Origin: Blastochloris sulfoviridis
Lineage (GTDB): Bacteria > Pseudomonadota > Alphaproteobacteria > Rhizobiales > Xanthobacteraceae
Assembly (NCBI RefSeq): GCF_008630065.1
Contig: NZ_VWPL01000004.1
Span: forward strand, 120,273 to 184,272
Direction of reading: 5' to 3'
Length of the DNA: 64,000 nt
Shown here: in pieces, positions 32,139-40,355 of the stretch
Position numbering within the stretch: position 1 is the stretch's first letter
Layout of the letters: each line of letters begins with the position of its first letter
Program-made: the position numbers and the translations under genes
The notes under the pieces: model-generated
Told to the model about the DNA's origin: nothing
Database searches by the model: none
Seen by the model: the letters and a program-made list of their open reading frames with translations, nothing else

Positions 32139-33134
32139 TGCGGGCAAGCCGTTCTCCGCCGCCAGTGCCTGGAGATTCGCCTCGGGCCGCGCCCCCATGT
32201 GCGAGATCACCTCGGCCGCCGCCATCGCGCCGAGCCGCGCCGCGGTGGCGTGGTCGAAGCCGCGGGCGAAGCCATGCAGGAAGCCGGCGGCGAACAGGTC
32301 GCCGGCGCCAGTGGTGTCGACCACCCGCTCCACCGGCATGGCCGGCACCTCGACCGGACCCGCGGCATTCATCACCAGCGCGCCCTTCTCGCTGCGCGTC
32401 ACCACCGCGAGCCTGGCGTCCTGGCGGATCGCCGCCAGCGCGGTGGCGAAGTCAGCGGTCTGGTAGAGCGCGTGCAGCTCGGCCTCGTTGGCGAACACGA
32501 TGTCGACGGTGCCGGAGCGCAGAAGATGCAGGAACTCGTCGCGCCAGCGATCGACACAGAACGCGTCCGACAGCGTCAGCGCCACGTGGCGCTTTGCCTC
32601 ATGGGCGTAGGCCGCCGCCGCCCGAAACGCTTCCTTTGCGTTCGGCGGATCCCACAGATAGCCTTCGAGATAGGTCACCGCCGAGGCCGCCACCGTGTCG
32701 CGGTCGATGTCGCCGGGGGCCAGATCCTGGGCGGCGCCGAGATAGGTGTTCATGGTGCGCTGGCCGTCCGGCGTCACCAGGATGAAGCAGCGCGCGGTGG
32801 CCGGGCCGTCGGCGGCGGCCGGCGTGTCGAAGGCGACGCCGAGCGAGCGGATGTCGTGGCGGAAGGTGGCGCCGAGCCCGTCCGCCTTCACCTTGCCGGC
32901 GAAGGCGGCGCGGCCGCCGAGCGCGGCGATGCCGGCGATGGTGTTGGCGGCCGAGCCGCCGGAGACCTCGATCGCCGGCCCCATCGCCGCATAGATCGCC
33001 TCGGCGCGGGTCTCGTCGATCAGCGTCATCGCGCCCTTGGTCATCGCCTGGGCGGTGAGGAAATCCTCCTCGCAGCGCGACAGCACATCGACGATTGCAT
33101 TGCCGAGACCGAGGACGTCGTAGCGAAAGGTCAT
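32136..33134 (-). CDS. PfkB-family adenosine/sugar kinase
   Basis: The 332-residue ribokinase-fold protein has the N-terminal signature GGSAANTIAGIAALGG (about residue 57) and the C-terminal catalytic signature VVDTTGAGDLFAAGFLHG with the base aspartate (about residue 285). Together with the start MTFRYDVLGLGNAIVDVLSR, it matches the group usually annotated as adenosine kinase in rhizobia. Substrate specificity within the PfkB family cannot be fixed from these motifs. The C-terminal residues run into a family A repeat, which has replaced or extended the natural end. Divergent from murJ. Confidence 0.85.
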   Translation of the reverse strand: MTFRYDVLGLGNAIVDVLSRCEEDFLTAQAMTKGAMTLIDETRAEAIYAAMGPAIEVSGGSAANTIAGIAALGGRAAFAGKVKADGLGATFRHDIRSLGVAFDTPAAADGPATARCFILVTPDGQRTMNTYLGAAQDLAPGDIDRDTVAASAVTYLEGYLWDPPNAKEAFRAAAAYAHEAKRHVALTLSDAFCVDRWRDEFLHLLRSGTVDIVFANEAELHALYQTADFATALAAIRQDARLAVVTRSEKGALVMNAAGPVEVPAMPVERVVDTTGAGDLFAAGFLHGFARGFDHATAARLGAMAAAEVISHMGARPEANLQALAAENGLPA

Positions 33135-33269
33135 GGGACAGGATCCGCGCTGAGGAGGGCGGCCGCGGCCTAGCATCGCCACCGGCCTGGCGCAACGCCG
33201 GTCCCCAGGAACGCCGGTCCCCATGACGGCTTCATCCTGGCCGGCTAGGGTCGGCCGAAAGCGAATCGC

Positions 33270-34829
33270 ATGTCCCTCCTGCGCAAGGTCTCGTCCGTCG
33301 GCGCCGCCACGCTGGTCTCGCGCGTGCTGGGCTTCGTGCGCGACGCGCTGATGGCCGCGGTGCTGGGGGCGGGTCCGCTCGCCGACGCCTTCGTCGCCGC
33401 CTTCCAGTTGCCCAATCTCGCCCGCCGCCTGCTGGCCGAGGGCGCGCTGAACGCCGCCTTCGTGCCGGCGTGGCTGACGCGCAGGGCCGAGGCCGGGCCG
33501 GAGGCCGCCCGCGCCTTCACCGGCCGGGTGTTCGGCTCGCTGGCGGCGGTGCTGGCGGGGCTGGCGGCGCTCGCCGCCCTGTTCATGCCGCAGGTGGTCG
33601 GGCTGATCGCACCGGGATTCGCGCCGCAGGATGCCCGTTTCGCGCTCGCCGTCGGCTGGGCGCGCTGGACGGTCGGCTATGTGGTGCTGGCCGGGCTGGT
33701 GGCGGTGCTGGCCGGGGTGCTCAACGCCACTGGCCGAGTGGGGGCGGCCGCCGCACTGCCGATCGCCTTCAATGTGGTGATGATCGCGGCCCTGGCGGCG
33801 GCGCTGTTCGGCGGCATGGCCGAGACCCCGGCGGCGGGCACGCTGCTGGCGCTGGCGGTGCTCCTGGCCGGGCTCGTCCAGCTCGCGCTGGTCGGCGTCG
33901 CCGCCGCAAGGCTGCCGGTGCGGCCGCTCGACCGGCCCTGCGTCGATGCCGGGCCGGACATGAGGCGCTTCTTCCGCCGCGCCGGGCCGGGGCTCATCGC
34001 CGCCGGCATTCCGCAGATCAAGTTCTTCGCCGCGGTGGCCATCGCCTCGGGCGTGCCCGGCGCCGCCTCCTACCTCTGGTATGCCGACCGGCTCTACGAG
34101 CTGCCGCTCGGCATCGTCGCGGCGATCGCCGCGGGCGTGCTGGTGCCGGTGCTGGCCGCCCACGCCCGCGCCGCCGATGGCGCGGCGCTGGGCGGCGCCC
34201 AGTCGCGGGCCGTCGAGTTCGCCGCCGGGCTGGCGCTGCCGGCCGCGGTCGGGCTGGTGCTGCTGGCCGACCCGATCGCCCGCACCCTGTTCGAGCGCGG
34301 CGCCTTCGGGCCTGCGGACAGCGCCGCCACCGCCGCGGTGCTGGCGGCCATGGCCTTCGGCCTGCCCGGCCACGTTCTGGAGAAGGTGTTCGCCGCCGGC
34401 GCCTACGCCCACACCGATACCGCCACTCCGATGATGACGGCGCTCGCCGGGCTCGTCGTGGCGATCGCCGGCGGCGTGCTGCTGTTGCCGGCGTTCGGCG
34501 CGGCCGGCGTGGCGGCGGCGATGGCCGCCTCGGGCTGGGTCAATGCCGCGAGCCTCGCCGCCATCGAGGCGCGGCGCGGCCGGCTGCGGCTCGATCGGTC
34601 AACGCCGCGCACCCTGGCCAAGGTGGTCGCCGCCGCAGCGCTGATGGCGCTCGCGCTCGCGCTCGTGCGGGAGTTGGCCGCGGGTCTTCTGGAGGGCGGC
34701 ACCGCGGCGCGGGTGCTGGCGCTCACGGCCCTCATCGGCTGCGGCGGCGCGGTCTATGCCGCGGCCGTCCAGGCGATGGGCGCCTTCGACCTCGCGCAGC
34801 TCGCCGGCCTTCGCGGCAGGCGGACCTGA
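33270..34829 (+). CDS. murJ: lipid II flippase MurJ
   Basis: A 519-residue MVF/MurJ protein of the MOP superfamily with about fourteen membrane helices. Family motifs include LISRV-like VSRVLGFVRDALMAAVLGAG at the start, LPNLARRLLAEGALNAAFVP, and ASYLWYADRLYELPLGIVAA in the middle. It moves lipid-linked peptidoglycan precursor across the inner membrane. It starts 135 bp from the divergent kinase gene. No other dcw gene is adjacent. Confidence 0.94.
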   Translation: MSLLRKVSSVGAATLVSRVLGFVRDALMAAVLGAGPLADAFVAAFQLPNLARRLLAEGALNAAFVPAWLTRRAEAGPEAARAFTGRVFGSLAAVLAGLAALAALFMPQVVGLIAPGFAPQDARFALAVGWARWTVGYVVLAGLVAVLAGVLNATGRVGAAAALPIAFNVVMIAALAAALFGGMAETPAAGTLLALAVLLAGLVQLALVGVAAARLPVRPLDRPCVDAGPDMRRFFRRAGPGLIAAGIPQIKFFAAVAIASGVPGAASYLWYADRLYELPLGIVAAIAAGVLVPVLAAHARAADGAALGGAQSRAVEFAAGLALPAAVGLVLLADPIARTLFERGAFGPADSAATAAVLAAMAFGLPGHVLEKVFAAGAYAHTDTATPMMTALAGLVVAIAGGVLLLPAFGAAGVAAAMAASGWVNAASLAAIEARRGRLRLDRSTPRTLAKVVAAAALMALALALVRELAAGLLEGGTAARVLALTALIGCGGAVYAAAVQAMGAFDLAQLAGLRGRRT

Positions 34830-35226
34830 CGTCCCTCCACCGGTCGCGCCGGCTGTCGCAAGGTTGTCGTCGCCGGGCGATTCATTAATATTTGACCGTT
34901 CCGGCAGGTTCCGGCCGGGCGGACCCCGCGTGAGGCAGGGTTTGTTGACCGTCATGCTGCAGCTTCGTGGTCGGCCGCCGCATGAGGGAGGGGTTCGTTT
35001 GCTGGCGTTTCAAAGCGCTTTGGAACTCCCGCGAGCTCTTGGCCGCAGCATGTGTGCGGAGAATTTGGGCGCCACGGGCGGAAGATCACGAAAGATCGGT
35101 ATGCCGTTGATAAGAAATACGTGCTAGCACGCCGCATGATCCCCGGCCCATGACCCCCCGGCTCATGACCCGCGAACCATGACCACCGGCCTTGGTAAGC
35201 ACAGGACAGTTTGTGGACAGAGGCAG
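34830..35226. other. 397-bp gap between murJ and the oxidase
   Basis: No gene is supported. It holds an 18-bp near-perfect palindrome (35008-35025), a 10-bp palindrome GTGCTAGCAC (35121-35130) and three loosely repeated CATGACC units just before the oxidase start. It is less GC-rich around 34885-34900 and 35085-35120. Confidence 0.5.
35008..35025. promoter_or_regulatory. operator-like palindrome upstream of the DAO-type oxidase
   Basis: TTTCAAAGCGCTTTGGAA is symmetric except for one base pair; the core CAAAGCGCTTTG is perfect. The CG-centred form is like operators of LacI-family repressors. No LacI gene is in the window. It is about 200 bp upstream of the oxidase start. Confidence 0.4.
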
Positions 35227-36561
35227 ATGACTGCGAACCGACAGGCAGCCCGCCCCGGCGTGGCGTTCCCGAAATCCCTCTGGGCGGCGGTCACGGCCGG
35301 CGGACCCACCTATCGCACCCTTGACGGCGAGGCCGAGGCCGATGTCGTCGTCGTGGGCGGCGGCCTTTCCGGTCTGGCGGCGGCGCTTCATCTCGCCGAG
35401 ACCGGCCACAGCGTGGCGGTGATCGAGGCGGCCGAGCCCGGCTGGGGCGCCGCTGGCCGCAACAACGGCCAAGTCATTCCCACCCTTCCGTTCCACGATC
35501 CCGACGACATCATCGCCCGCGAAGGCGAGGCCGGCGAACGCTTCGTCGGCCTGCTGCGCAACAGCGCCCAGCATCTGTTCAACACCGTCTCCCGCCTCGG
35601 CATCGTCGCCGAGGCCCAGCAGACCGGCTGGCTCCAGCCGGCCCACTCGGACGGCCGCATGCGGCAGGTCGAGAGCCGCGTCGAACAGTGGGCGAAGCGT
35701 GGCGCGCCGGTCAGTCTGCTGACCAGCGAGCAGGTGCGCCAACTGACCGGCTCGGACGCCTGGTTCGGCGGCTGGGAGAACCGCTCGGGCGGCCACGTCA
35801 ATCCGCTGGCGCTGACGCGCGGCCTCGCCCAGGCGGTGACGGTTGCCCGCGGCCGCATCTACGCCAATTCGCCGGCCTATGGCATCCGCCGCGACGAGGA
35901 CCGCTGGGTGGTGGACACCAAGGACGGCCGGCTCACCGCCCGCGCGCTGATCCTGGCCACCAACGCCTATACCGGCGAGTTCGCCTCGCTGATGGGCACC
36001 CCGGCCACCCATATCCGCCGCGAGATCCTGCCGGTGCTGTCGTGGCAGATCGCCACCGAGCCGATGCCGGCCTCGGTGCAGCAGGCGGTGCTGCCGCGCC
36101 GCCATGCGCTGACCGACACCCATCTCGATCCGCATTTCATGCGCTGGGATGCCCGCGGCCGGCTGGTCACCGGCGGCGCGCTCGCCAACCCGCTCAGCGG
36201 CGCCTGGAACCTGAAGACCCACATCACCCGCCGCCTGCAGCGCCTCTACCCGGGCGTGTTCGACGACGTGCGGTTCGACTATGTCTGGAACGGCCGCATC
36301 GCGGTGACGCCCGACCATTTCCCGCGCTTCCACAAGCTCGGCCCCGACGCGGTGGGCTGGACCGGCTGCAATGGCCGCGGCGTGGCGCTGGCGCTGTCGG
36401 TCGGCCGCGAACTGGCCCGCTCCGTCACCGGTACGCCCGACCAGGACATCGCATTGCCGTTCGGGCCGCCGACGGTGGTGCCCTATCAGTCGCTGGCCAA
36501 GGCGGCGACGCCGCTGGCTGTGGCGTTCCTGCGCTGGCAGGACAGCCGCGAGGTCGCCTGA
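35227..36561 (+). CDS. DAO-family FAD-dependent oxidoreductase (PuuB-like)
   Basis: The 444-residue protein has the FAD loop ADVVVVGGGLSGLAAALHLA (about residue 38), then EAAEPGWGAAGRNNGQVIPT, the glycine-rich second nucleotide contact of glycine/D-amino-acid oxidase-type enzymes. The C-terminal VGWTGCNGRGVALALSVGRE completes the site. It is most like gamma-glutamylputrescine oxidases (PuuB/OrdL), but no other puu gene is near, so the substrate is open. GAGG lies just before the ATG at 35227; an in-frame ATG at 35179 has no ribosome binding site. Confidence 0.78.
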   Translation: MTANRQAARPGVAFPKSLWAAVTAGGPTYRTLDGEAEADVVVVGGGLSGLAAALHLAETGHSVAVIEAAEPGWGAAGRNNGQVIPTLPFHDPDDIIAREGEAGERFVGLLRNSAQHLFNTVSRLGIVAEAQQTGWLQPAHSDGRMRQVESRVEQWAKRGAPVSLLTSEQVRQLTGSDAWFGGWENRSGGHVNPLALTRGLAQAVTVARGRIYANSPAYGIRRDEDRWVVDTKDGRLTARALILATNAYTGEFASLMGTPATHIRREILPVLSWQIATEPMPASVQQAVLPRRHALTDTHLDPHFMRWDARGRLVTGGALANPLSGAWNLKTHITRRLQRLYPGVFDDVRFDYVWNGRIAVTPDHFPRFHKLGPDAVGWTGCNGRGVALALSVGRELARSVTGTPDQDIALPFGPPTVVPYQSLAKAATPLAVAFLRWQDSREVA

Positions 36562-36872
36562 TCCGGGGTTCGGCCCGAACGGACGCGTTCGGGCCCATAC
36601 GGCTTCCGGGTGGTCGGCGCAGCGTGATCGGCGCGGCTTCTTTCGACCCTCTCCCCTTTCGGGAGAGGGTGGCGAGACCGAGCATAGCGAGGTTGAGCCG
36701 GGAGAGTGGGGATTTTCCGGCCTGAGAGCCCACCCCTCACCCGCCTCGCGATCTGAAGATCGCTCGGCACCCTCTCCCGCAAGGGGAGAGGGGAAGGGAG
36801 CGCGGCTCACCGGCGTTGACCGCCCCGAGGACCGCCCCGAGTTTGTCGCCCGGAAACCGTGCGAAGGGCGCG
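36562..36872. other. 311-bp gap with a family C repeat
   Basis: Apart from the family C palindrome at 36648-36793 I see no feature; the truA ribosome binding site (GAAGGG) is at its right end. Confidence 0.6.
36648..36793. repeat. family C palindromic repeat, copy 2
   Basis: The left arm is CCCTCTCCCCTTTCGGGAGA and the right arm CACCCTCTCCCGCAAGGGGA. The inner arms GGTTGAGCCGG and CCCCTCACCCGCCTCGC match copies 1 and 3, with a unique spacer in the middle. It lies upstream of truA. Confidence 0.85.
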
Positions 36873-37610
36873 ATGCCGCGGTTCAGCCTGACCATCGAAT
36901 ATGACGGCACCCCGTTCGTCGGCTGGCAGGTGCAGGCTGCCGGCGCCAGCGTTCAGGGCGTGCTGGCGGATGCGGTGTTCGCGCTGTCGGGCGAGCGGGT
37001 GCGGCCCACCGGCGCCGGGCGCACCGATGCCGGCGTCCATGCGCTGGGGCAGGTCGCTCATCTCGATCTTGCGCGCGACTGGCGGCCGGACACCCTGCGC
37101 GACGGCCTGAATGCGCATCTGCGGCCGTACCCGGTGGCGGTGCTGGCCGCAGCGCGGGCCGCCGACGAATTCAATGCCCGCCTGTCGGCGCGCCAGCGGC
37201 ACTATCGTTATCGCATCGTCAATCGCCGGGCGCCGCTCACCGTGCTGCGGGCCCGCGCCTGGCACGTCATCCGCCCGCTCGATGCGGAGACGATGCACGC
37301 CGCCGCCCAGCTTCTGGTCGGCCGGCACGACTTCACCACCTTCCGCGCCGCCGAGTGCCAGGCCAGGAGCCCGGTCAAGACGCTGGATCGCCTCGCGGTC
37401 GCCCGCGACGGCGACGAGCTGACGATCGAGGCCTCGGCGCGCTCCTTTCTGCATCACCAGATCCGCTCGATCACCGGCTCGCTGGTACTCGTCGGTCAGG
37501 GCAAGTGGACGCCCCATGACCTCAAATCGGCGCTCGATGCCCGCGAACGCGCGCGCTGCGGCCCGATGGCGCCGCCGGATGGGCTCTATCTGGTGGCGGT
37601 CGATTATTGA
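36873..37610 (+). CDS. truA: tRNA pseudouridine synthase A
   Basis: A 245-residue TruA. The catalytic aspartate is in [19 protein letters not shown] (about residue 52); the start [19 protein letters not shown] and the segment [19 protein letters not shown] are family hallmarks. It converts uridines 38-40 of tRNA anticodon arms to pseudouridine. GAAGGG precedes the ATG by five bases. fmt, usually a close neighbour in this group, is 18 kb away here. Confidence 0.95.
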   Translation: MPRFSLTIEYDGTPFVGWQVQAAGASVQGVLADAVFALSGERVRPTGAGRTDAGVHALGQVAHLDLARDWRPDTLRDGLNAHLRPYPVAVLAAARAADEFNARLSARQRHYRYRIVNRRAPLTVLRARAWHVIRPLDAETMHAAAQLLVGRHDFTTFRAAECQARSPVKTLDRLAVARDGDELTIEASARSFLHHQIRSITGSLVLVGQGKWTPHDLKSALDARERARCGPMAPPDGLYLVAVDY

Positions 37611-37873
37611 GTTCGGAACCCGGTGGCGTGTTGGCGAGTTGGCGTACTGAAGCTGAGCGGTGAGCGCGCCTGAACCGCGGGCAGAGCTAGAAGGCGTGTC
37701 AGCGCCAAGCACCACGCTTTAACCAAGGATCGAGGCAAAGTTTTCGGCAAAGTTCCAGACACAATTCGTAGCAAGGATTTTCGGCAAGGGTAGGGTCCGG
37801 GGTCACGACGTGCGTTTTCGGATCCTGCGAGTCGGTTCTGTGCGGACCCAAACAGCAACAAGGGTGGAGGACA

Positions 37874-38140
37874 ATGAAGAAAATTCTCGTGGTTTCAGCT
37901 ATCGCTTTGGCGCTGGGGGGATGCAGCCAATACTCGTCGCGCGACCGCGCCGTTGCCGGCGGCCTGATCGGCGCCGGCACCGGGGCGGTGATCGGCGCTG
38001 CGGCGACCGGCACCGGCGGCGGCGCGCTAGCCGGCGGCGCGATCGGCGCGGTCGCGGGTGCGGCAATCGGCGCGGCCACCACGCCGGAGCGCTGCTACTG
38101 GTCCAGGCGCTATCAGCGGACGATCTGCTACCGCAACTGA
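37874..38140 (+). CDS. small glycine-zipper lipoprotein
   Basis: The 88-residue protein has a lipoprotein signal, MKKILVVSAIALALGGC, with the lipobox LGGC at residues 14-17. A glycine-zipper stretch rich in GxxxG follows (AVAGGLIGAGTGAVIGAAAT onwards, about 27-68), then a short C-terminus with two cysteines (CYWSRRYQRTICYRN). Such proteins sit in the outer membrane and often belong to small envelope-stress or Rz1/OsmB-like sets; the role here is unknown. GGTGGAGG lies close before the ATG. The stop codon is the first base of a family A repeat. Confidence 0.82.
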   Translation: MKKILVVSAIALALGGCSQYSSRDRAVAGGLIGAGTGAVIGAAATGTGGGALAGGAIGAVAGAAIGAATTPERCYWSRRYQRTICYRN

Positions 38141-38345
38141 TACGGTTTCCGGTGGAAGCCGGAACACCATATTCCGCTCGCCGAGAATTCCGGTTTCGAA
38201 CCGGGATTCTCGGCGAGACCGTTTTCGGGGTCGGTGCGGATCAGCCGGAACCGTCGGTCAAGCCGCCGAAAAATCCCCTTTCGGTCAAGGAAATTTCGGC
38301 GAGACTGTTTCCAGCATCCCGAAGGGATCAACTGGAAACCGTATG
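38139..38345. repeat. family A repeats, copies 8 and 9, in opposed orientation
   Basis: The left unit runs GATACGGTTTCCGGTGGAAG through GGGATTCTCGGCGAGACCG; the right unit is inverted, with GGAAATTTCGGCGAGACTGT, CATCCCGAAGGGATCA and a final GGAAACCGTAT. The two are back to back and share the middle. They fill the space between the lipoprotein and SDR genes. Confidence 0.7.
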
Positions 38346-38357
38346 TGGGAGCGTTTC

Positions 38358-39104
38358 ATGCGTCTGCGGGACAAGGTTGCCATCGTCACCGGCGGCGGAT
38401 CGGGCTTCGGCAAGGTGATCGCCGAGACCTTCGCGCGCGAGGGCGCCAAGGTGGCGGTGCTCGACATCAACACCTCCGCCGCCGAGGCCGTGGCAAAGCG
38501 GATCGATGGGTCGGCCATCGCCCTCGCCGCCGACGTCGCCAAGGCGGCCGATGTCGAGGCGGCGATCTCGCGCACCCGCAACGCGTTCGGCCACGTCGAC
38601 ATCGTCGTCAACAATGCCGGCATCACCCACCACAACCGGCCGATGCTGGAGGTCGGCGAGGCCGAGTTCGACCGCCTGTTCGCAGTCAATGTAAAGTCGA
38701 TCTTCCTGTTCGCCCACGCCGTGGTGCCGGTGTTCCAGGCGCAGGGCTCGGGCATGATCCTCAATATCGGCTCGACGGCCGCCATCCGGCCGCGGCCGGG
38801 CCTCACCTGGTACAACGGCACCAAGGGCGCCGTGCACACGCTGACCAAGTCGATGGCGATCGAGCTGGCGCGCCACAAGATCCGCGTCTGCGCGCTGGCG
38901 CCGGTGGTCGGCGAGACGCCGCTGCTCGCCAGCTTCATGGGGCAGGACACGCCCGAGACGCGCGCCAAATTCGTCGCCAGCGTGCCGCTCGGCCGCCTGT
39001 CGAGCCCTCAGGACATCGCCAATGCCGCGCTGTTCCTGTGCTCGGACGAGGCGTCGTTCCTCACCGGCGTGGTGCTGGAGGTCGATGGCGGGCGGTGCAT
39101 TTGA
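38358..39104 (+). CDS. short-chain dehydrogenase/reductase
   Basis: A 248-residue classical SDR. The cofactor loop is VAIVTGGGSGFGKVIAETFA with Asp after strand 2 (AVLDINTS), which favours NAD. NNAG (about residue 87), the catalytic serine in NIGSTAAI and the YxxxK motif as WYNGTKGAVHTL are complete. The start is the ATG at 38358 with GGGAG six bases upstream; an ATG at 38343 lies in the repeat. Substrate unknown; enzymes of this form are often called 3-oxoacyl reductases or glucose dehydrogenases. Confidence 0.85.
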   Translation: MRLRDKVAIVTGGGSGFGKVIAETFAREGAKVAVLDINTSAAEAVAKRIDGSAIALAADVAKAADVEAAISRTRNAFGHVDIVVNNAGITHHNRPMLEVGEAEFDRLFAVNVKSIFLFAHAVVPVFQAQGSGMILNIGSTAAIRPRPGLTWYNGTKGAVHTLTKSMAIELARHKIRVCALAPVVGETPLLASFMGQDTPETRAKFVASVPLGRLSSPQDIANAALFLCSDEASFLTGVVLEVDGGRCI

Positions 39105-39278
39105 GGGCGATTCCAGGCTGACCGGCCCAACGTCCTGTGACCGCGAATTGCCCCTCGCCCGGATCGCTGCTGCGAGCGGGTGAGGGACTGAACAGATCAT
39201 CCAGCAACCGGACGACGACGACAGGACGAGAGCTCCGGCGAACTCACCGGCGCTCCCGTCCCTGGGGATCCGCGCGCG

Positions 39279-39551
39279 TCAGTGCACGCTGACGGCCTGC
39301 AGCTCGTTCTGGATCGCGTTGGCCACCACCGCCTCGCGCGAGTCGGCGAGCATGATCGGCGTGCCGTCCGCGCCATGCAGCGCAAACAGCATCAGGCCCG
39401 GCTCGATCGACGGCGCCTTGGGAAACAGTGCCTTCACGTCTTCGGAGCGGATCGGCTTGACATAGGCAAGCTGGCCGCCGCCGAGCAGCGCGAACGCCTC
39501 CGCACTCATCAGAGCGCCGGTGTGGGTGGCCGTTTCGTTATCGTTGGTCAT
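39279..39551 (-). CDS. DUF1150 family protein
   Basis: The 90-residue protein matches DUF1150: LALL-like AFALLGGGQLAYVKPIRSED, then FALHGADGTPIMLADSREAV. The family is found in alphaproteobacteria next to small heat-shock genes, as here, 30 bp downstream of hsp20 on the same strand. It has no signal or membrane segment. A role in the heat response is inferred from the pairing only. Confidence 0.87.
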   Translation of the reverse strand: MTNDNETATHTGALMSAEAFALLGGGQLAYVKPIRSEDVKALFPKAPSIEPGLMLFALHGADGTPIMLADSREAVVANAIQNELQAVSVH

Positions 39552-39581
39552 TCCCGACTCCTGTTCGTTGTCGAGACCGGT

Positions 39582-40010
39582 TCACTCATCCGAAGCGATG
39601 GCGATCCGCCGCGCGACCCGTTCCGGCTCCAGCCGGACGAGGTCGACCGTGAGCAGGCCATTCTTCAGATCCGCGCCGAGCACCTCGATGCCCTCCGCCA
39701 GCACGAACGCACGCTGGAACTGGCGGGCGGCGATGCCGCGATGCAGATACACGCGGCCATCGTCGGCATCGACCTGCCGGCCGCGAATGACGAGCTGGTT
39801 CTCTTCCAGCGACACGTCGAGCTGGTCGCGCGTGAAGCCGGCGACCGCCAGCACGATGCGCAGCCGATCCGACCCCACCGCATCGCGCGGCAGGCGTTCG
39901 ATATTGTACGGCGGATAGCCGTCTGCGCCCTTGCTGACGCGATCGAGAACGCGCTCGATCTCTTCGAAGCCGAGCAGAAAGGGGCTCGACAGGGACGATA
40001 CACGGGACAT
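39582..40010 (-). CDS. small heat-shock protein, Hsp20 family
   Basis: A 142-residue Hsp20 with a full alpha-crystallin domain: YNIERLPRDAVGSDRLRIVL, DVSLEENQLVIRGRQ, and the strand pair around RGIAARQFQRAFVLAEGIEV and LKNGLLTVDL. It holds unfolding proteins for DnaK/DnaJ. The ATG at 40008-40010 begins MSRVSSLSSPFLLGFEEIER, the typical rhizobial N-terminus. The ribosome binding site is enclosed in a leader hairpin (40020-40050). It is co-directional with the DUF1150 gene. Confidence 0.93.
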   Translation of the reverse strand: MSRVSSLSSPFLLGFEEIERVLDRVSKGADGYPPYNIERLPRDAVGSDRLRIVLAVAGFTRDQLDVSLEENQLVIRGRQVDADDGRVYLHRGIAARQFQRAFVLAEGIEVLGADLKNGLLTVDLVRLEPERVARRIAIASDE

Positions 40011-40019
40011 GGTCTCAAA

Positions 40020-40050
40020 GCCCTCGTGAAGCGACTTCGACCGCGAGGCC
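40020..40050 (-). promoter_or_regulatory. leader hairpin of hsp20, possible RNA thermometer
   Basis: On the hsp20 strand the leader folds as GCCTCG...CGAGGGC with an inner stem GAAG-TCG-CTTC. The GAGGG inside the closing strand is the Shine-Dalgarno sequence, ten bases from the ATG. This is the arrangement of heat-melted RNA thermometers such as ROSE elements of rhizobial hsp genes. It is not a full match to ROSE; the idea rests on visible pairing. Confidence 0.45.
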
Positions 40051-40221
40051 CGCCTCAAGCAGCACCCCGCCTGTCCGCCCGGCCTGTCCTTTCGGCAGTC
40101 GGGCGCCATGTGGCAGATATGGACACCCGTACGTCCCCCCGCAAGGGCGCAGGGCCTGACGCCAGCGGACGCTGGCGGCCCGCCAGCGTCAAAATGCCAT
40201 GTATGCTAAACATTATGGCCA

Positions 40222-40327
40222 CCGGCCGGCCGGTGCCGGGAGCGCCGGGCGGGGAGAGGCCCACGCCGAGGCCCTGGCCGCGTGGGCCAACCGGCCGGCC
40301 GGTGCCGGGAGCGCCGGGCGGGGAGAG
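40222..40327. repeat. direct duplication of 37 bp, 69 bp apart
   Basis: CCGGCCGGCCGGTGCCGGGA and the following GCGCCGGGCGGGGAGAG occur twice (40222-40258, 40291-40327). The period of 69 is a multiple of three, and the frame of the downstream gene reads TGRPVPGAPGGER twice. Confidence 0.8.
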
Positions 40328-40355
40328 AGCAAGCCGGAGGAAGACGGGTCGCAGC

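Larger units (their letters stand above)
40011..40355. other. 345-bp divergent gap between hsp20 and the Wzz-like gene
   Basis: It holds the hsp20 leader hairpin, an 11-bp inverted repeat GACGCTGGCGG / CCGCCAGCGTC (40168-40190) and a 37-bp direct duplication (40222-40258 and 40291-40327). The duplication is in frame with the downstream gene, so part of it could be coding if that gene starts at 40215. Confidence 0.55.

Noticed and set aside
37604..37861. Reverse-strand frame between truA and the lipoprotein gene
   Set aside because: No ribosome binding site or domain, and the region contains the promoter side of the lipoprotein gene.
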